Made by a program: the position numbers and the translations under genes. This document shows positions 1-5,794 of a stretch of 8,251 bases of DNA, piece by piece. Where the stretch lies: NCBI GenBank assembly GCA_003231675.1, contig QIJB01000003.1:1-8251 (forward strand), written 5' to 3'. Under the pieces are notes generated by a model. That model made no database searches, had not been told where the DNA came from, and saw only the letters and a program-made list of their open reading frames with translations. This DNA is from Candidatus Campbelliibacteriota bacterium (lineage in GTDB: Bacteria; Patescibacteriota; Minisyncoccia; UBA9983). Numbering within the stretch: position 1 is the stretch's first letter; each line of letters begins with the position of its first letter.

Positions 1-77
1 TTTTCCAAAATCAAGTAAGCGCCCCATGGTTTTTTGACCAATTCAAATCGCTCCGCTTTTTTTGTTTTCTTTAACAT
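1..77 (-). CDS. Cupin-type mannose-6-phosphate isomerase, N-terminal start only (partial)
   Basis: Reading leftward from an ATG at 77-75, the frame stays open to the window edge and gives 25 residues that include ELVKKPWGAYLILE. The KPWG-x-Y pattern close to the N-terminus is the usual opening of the cupin domain of type II mannose-6-phosphate isomerases, also found as the C-terminal domain of mannose-1-phosphate guanylyltransferases. Such enzymes interconvert mannose-6-phosphate and fructose-6-phosphate in the cytoplasm. A second in-frame ATG lies two codons upstream (83-81). The start overlaps the stop codon of the GH130 gene before it by several bases, so translation is probably coupled; no good Shine-Dalgarno site is visible. 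Its position right after mannoside-processing genes supports the call. The metal-binding residues lie outside the window, so another sugar-binding cupin is possible. Confidence 0.6.
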   Translation of the reverse strand, partial: MLKKTKKAERFELVKKPWGAYLILE

Positions 78-1993
78 TTGCATATTTTAAGGATGGCAAG
101 GAGCTTGTCAATGTTTATTGATGCCACACCGGTTACTTTGTCGGCTGCTCCGTAATAAACAAACAGTTCCTTGCCGATTAGCGCCGCCCCGCAAGGAAAA
201 ACCACATTGTTGACCAAGCCTTCTTTTTCGTAGTCGGCTTCCGGTTCAAAAATAGGGTAATCCGTGCGACTGATGATTTTTGTCGGATCGCGTAAATCGG
301 TGAGTACCGCCCCGACGCGGTAAACCCCGTCGTCTTCGGAAATCCCGTGGTAAATCAGGAGCCATCCCACGGCGGTTTTAATTGGAGAAGCGGCGATTCC
401 GATTCTTCTGGAGTCCCACCACCCCCTTCTCGGCATTAACCAGCGGTATTCTTCCAACCAATGGGTCCCGTCAAACTCCAAGCTTTTGTTAAAAGACAGG
501 TCAATATCGTCGCCACTGCGGTGGATTATCAAATATTTCCCCTTAATTTTTTCCGGGAACATGGTTGAGTCTTTGTCATCAATATCGGGGGGGGAAATAA
601 GAACGGGGCGCGCCCAGTTCCATTTTTCTTTGAGAAAATCTGAGACGGTAATCCAACTTAAAGCCACACGAGGAGGATTTTTCCCGTCATAGGCGGCATA
701 GAACACATATATTTTGTTTCCCAGTTTTACGAGACGGGGATCCTCGCAACCCGAATTTCCTCCCGGTTGCAGTTTCTGCTCAAATGGTTCTCTCGGAACA
801 TAAACGGGTTCTTCAGAACGGTAATCAATGTGAACGCCGTCCCGACTCCGCGCGTAACCGAAGACAGAGGTATTCTCCTCTCCCATTGCCCGGTAGAGAA
901 TGTGAACATTTCCGCCAAGATATATTGCCGCCGGGTTAAAGGTCGCTTTCGCTTCCCATGGGTGGTTTTCGTTCGGCGTTATAATCGGGTTTCCTTTCGC
1001 TCTTTTTAACTTCGTCAAGATAATGTCCTTTTTAACGAATTTTTCAATAAAAGCTTTTGCTTCAATAAAAGCCAAAGAGCAACTGGTGTCGGCAGACCCA
1101 TAATAAAGGAAAATCCTGTTTTTTCTCAGCAATGCCCCTGATGGGAAAATGACATTCGGCACCATGCCGTGTTTTTCGTAATATTCTTCTGGATAAAGAA
1201 AAGGGAAGTCGGTTTGAGCGATGATTTTGTGAGGGTTTTTTAAATCCAACAACACCGCTTCTATTCCGAAAAGTCTTTTGTCCGAGTAGTAATTTTTAAT
1301 GTGAGAATAAATCAAAAGCCACCCCCACTTTGTTTTTATCGGCGGAGCGCCGACCTCAACTTGGTCCTGAGGCCGTCTTTGAAGCGGCAACACGTGTTTA
1401 TCAATATTTTGATACCATTTGCTCCAGAGTTTCTCGGAATAAATATCTTCCTCTTTGTTGAAAGAGGCGAGGCAGACTTTTGCCGGGGGTCGGTCCGTAT
1501 TTGCCGTCAAAATCGCCCATATTTTCCCGTTAATTTTTTCCGGGAAAAGCGCCATTGCCTTGGCGTTAAAAGGCGTAACGAGATGTTTTTCGGAAATTGT
1601 TTCAAAATCCTTGGTGATGGCAAGCCCCACCTTGATGCTCCCTGCGTTCGGAGGCCATTCTGAAAGGGCGGTGTAAAAGATGTAATATTTGTTGCCGAGT
1701 TTCGTCACCCGGGGATCCTCACAACCGAATTTTTCCCATTCGCGCTCCGGGATAATTAATCTTCTTCGGTTTGTAAAATTGATGCCATCCTTACTTTCCG
1801 CGATGCCGACATCGGAAACCGTAAGTCTTGTTTTTGCCACCATATGATAATGGGGGAGAGAAATGGCGCGGTAAAGGAGAAAGGTTTTATCGCCTTTTAC
1901 AGCCGGACAACCGTTAAAAACCGCCTCCGCCTCCCATGATTGATCACTGTTCGGCGTCAGTATCGGATTTTTTTTATACCTTTCAATAATCAT
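71..1993 (-). CDS. Tandem two-module GH130 beta-mannoside phosphorylase-like protein
   Basis: This 640-residue protein is two complete GH130 five-bladed beta-propellers in a row, residues about 1-322 and 330-640. Each module repeats the family landmarks in order: NP-I-x-TPN then WEA (9-21; 335-347), LLYRA/ILYRA (39-43; 365-369), GCEDPR holding the expected catalytic Asp (D93; D418), FPEKI (150-154; 479-483), PPIKT or SPIKT with GWLLIY (217-229; 536-548), and YYG-x-AD (297-302; 613-618). Family members cleave beta-mannosides with phosphate, giving mannose-1-phosphate, or by hydrolysis. There is no signal peptide or membrane segment, so it acts in the cytoplasm. The second module keeps HRSG (491-494) and IYHG (547-550), whereas the first has IYSH, so the halves probably differ in activity. 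Usual GH130 proteins are single modules of 300-400 residues. The ATG follows the upstream stop after one base (TAATATG), which implies translational coupling. Substrate unknown. Confidence 0.88.
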   Translation of the reverse strand: MIIERYKKNPILTPNSDQSWEAEAVFNGCPAVKGDKTFLLYRAISLPHYHMVAKTRLTVSDVGIAESKDGINFTNRRRLIIPEREWEKFGCEDPRVTKLGNKYYIFYTALSEWPPNAGSIKVGLAITKDFETISEKHLVTPFNAKAMALFPEKINGKIWAILTANTDRPPAKVCLASFNKEEDIYSEKLWSKWYQNIDKHVLPLQRRPQDQVEVGAPPIKTKWGWLLIYSHIKNYYSDKRLFGIEAVLLDLKNPHKIIAQTDFPFLYPEEYYEKHGMVPNVIFPSGALLRKNRIFLYYGSADTSCSLAFIEAKAFIEKFVKKDIILTKLKRAKGNPIITPNENHPWEAKATFNPAAIYLGGNVHILYRAMGEENTSVFGYARSRDGVHIDYRSEEPVYVPREPFEQKLQPGGNSGCEDPRLVKLGNKIYVFYAAYDGKNPPRVALSWITVSDFLKEKWNWARPVLISPPDIDDKDSTMFPEKIKGKYLIIHRSGDDIDLSFNKSLEFDGTHWLEEYRWLMPRRGWWDSRRIGIAASPIKTAVGWLLIYHGISEDDGVYRVGAVLTDLRDPTKIISRTDYPIFEPEADYEKEGLVNNVVFPCGAALIGKELFVYYGAADKVTGVASINIDKLLAILKICKC

Positions 1994-1994
1994 A

Positions 1995-3098
1995 TTATTT
2001 GACCTTTCCTTTCTTCTTCGTTTTCGTCTTCTTGTCCTCCTTCTTTAGTTTGGGTTTCGCTTTGGTTTCTCTTGAAAGCGCTTTCAAGAATTCTTCCAAA
2101 TTGGCTTTGGCGAAAGCGACATAACTGTCCGAGGCGCCGTAATAAATCAAGAGCTCATCGTCTTTTACAATCGCTCCGGTAACATAAACCACGCCCGACT
2201 TAAAGCCGTTATTTTCGTAAATCTCGTTCGGCTCAAGGATGGGCTCTTTGGCGCGATAAAGAATTTTGGTCGGATCTTTCAAATCAAGAATCATCGCTCC
2301 GACTTTGAATTTGTCAGGGTGTTTTTCTTCCATTGCCTGATAAAGGATAAGCCACCCCAGTCTGGTTTTAATCGGCGGAGCCCCCGCTCCTCTCACCCAA
2401 TTATCCCAGCAGTTGGTTCTTTTCGCTCCCTCCATATACAACCTGTCTCCGCACAGGCTCTCAATATACGCGCCGTCTTTAAAATCCAAATCATCAACAT
2501 AATCTACCAATATCTCCGGACTTATACTGTGAAGAATGGCGTATTTTCCTTTTATTTTTTCCGGGAAAATAACCCAGTTTTTGTGAACTTCTCCCGGTTT
2601 GGAAATTATTTTGGATGATTTCCAATCCCATTTTTTTTGGAGAAAATCATCCACTTTTATGGAAGTCAAACCGACTCGCAATCCTCCATCGCAAGCGGTA
2701 TAAATCATATATATGGTGTCTTCATTTTCTACGCGGATAAGTCGGGGGTCTTCAATACCTCCGAAACTGCCTCCCGATGAGCAAGAATAAAAACTGAATC
2801 CCGGGCGGGCGATTTTATGTTCGTAAACGGGGTAGGACGAGCGTTCGTCAATCGTAACGCCGTCTTTGGAAGAGGCGTATCCTAAACGAGAAAGCCAATC
2901 ATCCCCCATCGCTCTGTAGAGAAGATGAATTTTGCCGGACAACAGAATCGCTCCGGGATTCAAAGTCTGCCTGTTTTCCCACGCGTTTTCTCCTCGCGGA
3001 GAAATTATCGGATTATTTATACTCCGCGCGAGCTTGGGCGCGGAGACTTGTTTCTTTGTTTCTTTTTTAATTTTTCCATCCCCCTTCATTACTTTCAT
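1995..3098 (-). CDS. Single-module GH130 glycosidase/phosphorylase-like protein with Lys-rich ends
   Basis: This 367-residue protein is one GH130 propeller covering residues about 25-340. Visible motifs are NNPIISP then WEN (28-41), LLYRAMG (59-65), GIEDPR with the probable catalytic Asp117 (114-119), FPEKIKGK (178-185), APPIKT-x-LGWLILY (240-253) and YYGASD (319-324). The position that is YHG in many mannosyl phosphorylases reads YQA here, so phosphate handling is uncertain and it may be a hydrolase or a diverged copy. Both ends are very basic: the first 22 residues and the last 25 are mostly Lys with Thr and Glu, look disordered, and lie outside the propeller. No signal peptide is seen. The ATG at 3098 has GAGGAG four bases upstream; an in-frame ATG three codons later is worse placed. 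It lies 79 bp after lepA and one base before the tandem GH130 gene, so all are probably co-transcribed. Confidence 0.85.
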   Translation of the reverse strand: MKVMKGDGKIKKETKKQVSAPKLARSINNPIISPRGENAWENRQTLNPGAILLSGKIHLLYRAMGDDWLSRLGYASSKDGVTIDERSSYPVYEHKIARPGFSFYSCSSGGSFGGIEDPRLIRVENEDTIYMIYTACDGGLRVGLTSIKVDDFLQKKWDWKSSKIISKPGEVHKNWVIFPEKIKGKYAILHSISPEILVDYVDDLDFKDGAYIESLCGDRLYMEGAKRTNCWDNWVRGAGAPPIKTRLGWLILYQAMEEKHPDKFKVGAMILDLKDPTKILYRAKEPILEPNEIYENNGFKSGVVYVTGAIVKDDELLIYYGASDSYVAFAKANLEEFLKALSRETKAKPKLKKEDKKTKTKKKGKVK

Positions 3099-3177
3099 TA
3101 TACTCCTCGTATTTTTTTTTCAAAAGCGATACCTGTGGATAAACCAAAGAATTCCGCAGGGCGTTTTTTGAATCTTG

Positions 3178-4977
3178 TTATTTTTTGACCATCTTAATGA
3201 ATACTTCCTGAGGGATGTTGACTCTCCCCATTTCTTTCATGCGCTTTTTTCCTTTTTTCTGTTTCTCCCTCAGCTTCATTTTTCTCGTTATATCACCCCC
3301 ATATAAATGGGCGGTGACGTTTTTTTTCATCGCTGTGAGAGACCTTGACGCCAATATCTTTCCGCCGACTTTTGCCTGTATTTTAATTGAAAAAAGAGCG
3401 CGTGGGAGAATCCTCTTCAACTTTTCCACGGTTTCCTCAGCCTCTTTCTGCACTCTTCTTTTGCTTACGATCCGCGCGAAAGCCGGCACGGGCTCTTCGG
3501 CGACAAGCACCTCCATTTTCAGTATTCCATTTTCCGGCGCCTCTCTCATTCCTTCAATTTTATAATTCAGCGAAGCATAACCCGCGGTGGCACTTTTCAG
3601 CTCGTCAAAAAAACCTCTCATCAGTTCGCGCAAAGGCATTTTTACGTTCAAAATGGCGCGATGGTCTCCGAATTGTTCCGTCGCTCCAACTTCCGCTTCG
3701 TGTTCATGAAGAAGCTGCATTACCGAACCGAGTTTTTCGGGCGGACTCACTATTTCAAGGTTGACCCACGGTTCGTAAATTTTCTTTATTTTGTTTTCCT
3801 CGGGGAAAAACGCCGGAGAGTAAATTTCTTTTTCCGTTCCGTCCGTAAAGAGGATTTTATAGCTAATGGTCGGAGCGGCGATGATTATATTTAAATTAAA
3901 TTCTCTCCTGAGCCGTTCAGTGATAATTTCAAGATGAAGCATCCCAAGGAACCCGCACCGGAAACCTCTTCCGAGGGCGCCACTTGTTTCTTCTTCAAAG
4001 GCGAGGGAACTGTCCGAGAGGCGGAGTCGCTCCAACGCTTGGCGAAGATTGTTAAAGTCGTTTTGCGATTCGGGATAGATACTTGCCCAAACAACCGGTT
4101 TCGGTTTGTAATATCCCGGCAAAGGGGGGAGAGGATTGACGGGCGACACAATCGTATCGCCAACGGCGGCGATACTCGGTTTTTTGACATTGGTGACGAT
4201 GTATCCTATTTCGCCCGCGGACAATTCTCCGCAAGGTTTTTTTTCAGGGGTGAATATTCCCACCTCTCCGGCGGTGAATTTTTCTTTTGTTTGGGCGAGA
4301 ACGAATTCCTCTCCCTTTTTAATTTTTCCGTCCGTGATTCTCGCGTAAACGATTACTCCTTGATGGTTTGAATATTCAAAATCAAAAACAAGCGCTCTCG
4401 GTCTGTCTTCATATTCGTATTTCGGCGGAGGAACGCGCGCGATTATTTCCTCCATCAGTTCCTTTACACCCTGTCCGGTCTTGGCGGATATTTCCATTAT
4501 TTTCAATTCATCTCCGTCTCCGAGCAATCTCTTTATTTCTTCTCTTGATTCTTCGGCATTCGCCGAAGCGAGATCCATCTTGTTTAAGACAGGGATGATT
4601 GTCAGCCCCATTGATTTCGCCATCTCCACATTGCTGATTGTTTGCGCCTGCACGCCCTGCGTGGCGTCCACCAAGAGGACGGCTCCTTCAACAGCCTTCA
4701 AGGCGCGGGAAACTTCGTAAGAAAAATCAATATGCCCGGGAGTGTCAATCAAATTAAGCTCATAGCTCATAGCTGATAGCTCATAGCTCATTCTCACCGG
4801 TTGCATCTTAATCGTTATTCCCCGTTCACGTTCCAATTCCATTTGGTCAAGCACCTGTTCTTGCATCTTTCTTTTTTCAATGGCTCCGGTCAATTCCAAT
4901 ATTCTGTCAGCCAAGGTTGATTTACCGTGGTCAATATGCGCTATGATGCTGAAATTCCTTATATTTTTCGCTTCCAT
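3178..4977 (-). CDS. lepA: Elongation factor 4 (LepA), ribosome back-translocating GTPase
   Basis: A full-length 599-residue LepA/EF4, the usual size. The GTPase domain shows G1 AHIDHGKST (13-21), the switch I threonine in RGITI (52-56), G3 DTPGH with the catalytic His (78-82), G4 NKMD (132-135) and G5 SAK (164-166). EF-G-like domains follow. The LepA-specific C-terminal domain includes GGDITRKMKLREKQKKGKKR and ends in VNIPQEVFIKM, which interacts with the tRNA site in known structures. LepA binds the ribosome and affects stalled or misplaced translocation and initiation. One oddity: the hairpin between switch I and G3 (residues 63-74, MSYELSAMSYEL) is encoded by five tandem heptanucleotides, while length and flanking motifs stay normal. 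The ATG at 4977 has only a weak, distant AAGG. It is probably the first gene of a unit leading into the GH130 genes. Confidence 0.97.
   Translation of the reverse strand: MEAKNIRNFSIIAHIDHGKSTLADRILELTGAIEKRKMQEQVLDQMELERERGITIKMQPVRMSYELSAMSYELNLIDTPGHIDFSYEVSRALKAVEGAVLLVDATQGVQAQTISNVEMAKSMGLTIIPVLNKMDLASANAEESREEIKRLLGDGDELKIMEISAKTGQGVKELMEEIIARVPPPKYEYEDRPRALVFDFEYSNHQGVIVYARITDGKIKKGEEFVLAQTKEKFTAGEVGIFTPEKKPCGELSAGEIGYIVTNVKKPSIAAVGDTIVSPVNPLPPLPGYYKPKPVVWASIYPESQNDFNNLRQALERLRLSDSSLAFEEETSGALGRGFRCGFLGMLHLEIITERLRREFNLNIIIAAPTISYKILFTDGTEKEIYSPAFFPEENKIKKIYEPWVNLEIVSPPEKLGSVMQLLHEHEAEVGATEQFGDHRAILNVKMPLRELMRGFFDELKSATAGYASLNYKIEGMREAPENGILKMEVLVAEEPVPAFARIVSKRRVQKEAEETVEKLKRILPRALFSIKIQAKVGGKILASRSLTAMKKNVTAHLYGGDITRKMKLREKQKKGKKRMKEMGRVNIPQEVFIKMVKK
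4757..4791. repeat. Heptanucleotide tandem repeat inside lepA
   Basis: Five consecutive 7-base units are seen: AGCTCAT, AGCTCAT, AGCTGAT, AGCTCAT, AGCTCAT. The tract is 35 bases long and is read on the minus strand as LepA residues 63-74. It falls in the loop between switch I and the G3 motif, which varies in length and sequence across LepA proteins. Its form matches the heptamer short tandemly repeated repetitive (STRR) sequences known from cyanobacteria, whose translated form gives peptides such as SYQLSA. Confidence 0.9.
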
Positions 4978-5031
4978 TCTTGAATATTACCTTAAAACAA
5001 GCTTAATTTCCAGCGTTGTAAACACTTTTTT

Positions 5032-5063
5032 AAAAAAAGAGGGATGCGATTTAACGCATCCCT
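5032..5063 (-). terminator. Rho-independent terminator after the CPBP gene
   Basis: On the minus strand a 9-bp perfect stem, AGGGATGCG paired with CGCATCCCT around a 6-base loop, is followed by C and then seven T residues. It begins on the base immediately after the TAA stop of the CPBP protease gene. It separates that gene from lepA, which starts about 55 bp further on. Confidence 0.85.
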
Positions 5064-5582
5064 TTACCCTTTTGACATTTTGTTCAGTTTTTTATATACG
5101 ACATTAATCGAAATGTGAGCGACGATTGCCACCAATATCCCGAATTTGACGCATAAAAACCAGGCAAGAAGGCCGAAAATGAAAATACCGACCAGTTTCA
5201 TCAACCCCGGCAGCAACTCCTCTTTTCTGAAGTTGGGCACATGCAGCAGTGTCCAGATCAGATTACTGCCGAATATTATAAAGTAAAACCATCCCGTCGA
5301 AACGGAATTTAAAGTTACAATCATCACCGGAAGCCACCTGAAGATAATTTCCTCCTGCGATGAATGCCATATTATTTTTTTGTATGACAGAGTCTCTGAG
5401 AGACTCTCTTTTGATTCGCCCGCCATTCTGATTATCGCCAAATCAACGGCGATTTGAACGGCAACGGCAATCAAAATATAGGTGCCGGCGCTTTGAGGAA
5501 TTTTTTCCGTGTTTCCCAAAAGAAAATAAAAAAAATCTTTCAGGAAATTTTGCAGGCTTCCGGTGGCGCCGAAAAACGCCAA
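5064..5582 (-). CDS. CPBP-family intramembrane metalloprotease-like protein (Abi/CAAX type), apparent 5' frameshift
   Basis: The 172-residue frame is hydrophobic, with membrane segments near residues 33-54, 84-114 and 128-162. It carries the three CPBP signatures: EEIIFR (E77, E78, R82), W-x3-H ending at H114 (IWTLLH), and H-x3-N (H156, N160). These glutamates and histidines form the metal-dependent active site of the family, which includes CAAX prenyl endopeptidases, bacteriocin self-immunity proteins and uncharacterised membrane proteases. It is shorter than the usual 200-300 residues. The frame can only begin at a TTG (5582) with no Shine-Dalgarno site. In-frame sequence upstream still looks protein-like (FFSVHVSQFVLAFFGATGSL) up to a TGA at 5630. 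The strong ribosome site at 5637-5645 instead serves a TTG at 5631 in another frame. Dropping one base from the A6 run at 5616-5621 would join them as MKKEKGFFSVHV. The substrate is unknown. Confidence 0.8.
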   Translation of the reverse strand: MAFFGATGSLQNFLKDFFYFLLGNTEKIPQSAGTYILIAVAVQIAVDLAIIRMAGESKESLSETLSYKKIIWHSSQEEIIFRWLPVMIVTLNSVSTGWFYFIIFGSNLIWTLLHVPNFRKEELLPGLMKLVGIFIFGLLAWFLCVKFGILVAIVAHISINVVYKKLNKMSKG

Positions 5583-5615
5583 AACAAACTGCGATACATG
5601 AACCGAGAAAAACCC

Positions 5616-5645
5616 TTTTTTCCTTTTTCAAAAGAGACCTCCTTT
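5616..5645 (-). promoter_or_regulatory. Strong ribosome binding site and out-of-phase TTG start for the CPBP gene
   Basis: AAAGGAGGT lies at 5645-5637 on the minus strand, five bases before a TTG at 5631-5629. This is the best Shine-Dalgarno site in the window. The TTG opens a frame (MKKEKRVFLGSC) that is one base out of phase with the conserved protease frame. A run of six A bases at 5621-5616 follows five codons in. It decides that the real start is probably 5631 and that a one-base indel separates it from the rest of the gene. Confidence 0.7.
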
Positions 5646-5673
5646 CTGGAATTTTTAATGTTCAGATTATTCA

Positions 5674-5702
5674 ATTCTTAACATATTTATTGAGTATGTC
5701 AA
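5674..5702 (-). promoter_or_regulatory. Sigma70-like promoter for the CPBP gene
   Basis: A perfect -35 TTGACA at 5702-5697 is followed by a 17-base spacer and AAGAAT at 5679-5674 (four of six matches to TATAAT). Transcription would begin near 5667 and leave a leader of about 35 bases containing the Shine-Dalgarno site. The -10 element is the weaker half of the call. Confidence 0.5.
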
Positions 5703-5765
5703 GGTTTTGATGCATAAGTTCAATAAATTAACGCGCAATCCGGCTGATGATATGTTGATTGGATG

Positions 5766-5793
5766 AAAAAGCGCGAGTAATTCTTTTTCGCGC
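5766..5793 (-). terminator. Rho-independent terminator after the broken glycosyltransferase
   Basis: On the minus strand GCGCGA pairs with TCGCGC across an 11-base loop and is followed directly by TTTTT. It begins two bases after the TAA stop at 5795. The stem is short (6 bp) but GC-rich, and the position supports termination of the glycosyltransferase unit before the CPBP promoter. Confidence 0.65.
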
Positions 5794-5794
5794 C

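Noticed and set aside
1301..1663. Plus-strand open frames opposite the GH130 and lepA genes (for example the 120-codon frame at 1301-1663)
   Set aside because: They lie antisense to strongly conserved proteins, lack ribosome sites and show no recognisable motif; shadow frames.
543..2570. Recurring nucleotide string TTTTTTCCGGGAA at about 550, 1535 and 2560
   Set aside because: It encodes the conserved FPEKI motif of each GH130 module, so the identity comes from protein conservation and similar codon choice, not from a DNA repeat.
3132..3169. Hairpin CCTGTGGA/TCCGCAGG followed by six T residues on the plus strand
   Set aside because: It has terminator shape only in the plus direction, where no gene lies upstream; on the minus strand no T-run follows. 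The loop is long and one pair is a wobble. Not annotated.
4551..4568. CTTCGGC-ATTC-GCCGAAG inverted repeat in lepA
   Set aside because: It encodes ANAEES in a region whose length fits the family without an insert; probably chance in a gene this long.
4992..5023. TTTACA as a possible -35 for lepA on the minus strand
   Set aside because: No acceptable -10 at 16-18 bases; the best candidates (TTTTAA, GTTTTA) need a 19-20 base spacer. Too weak to call.
5583..5630. Reading the TGA at 5630 as a sense codon (alternative code of some CPR lineages) to extend the CPBP frame
   Set aside because: No other gene here needs TGA as sense, and upstream of it there is no better start; a one-base indel explains the data more simply.
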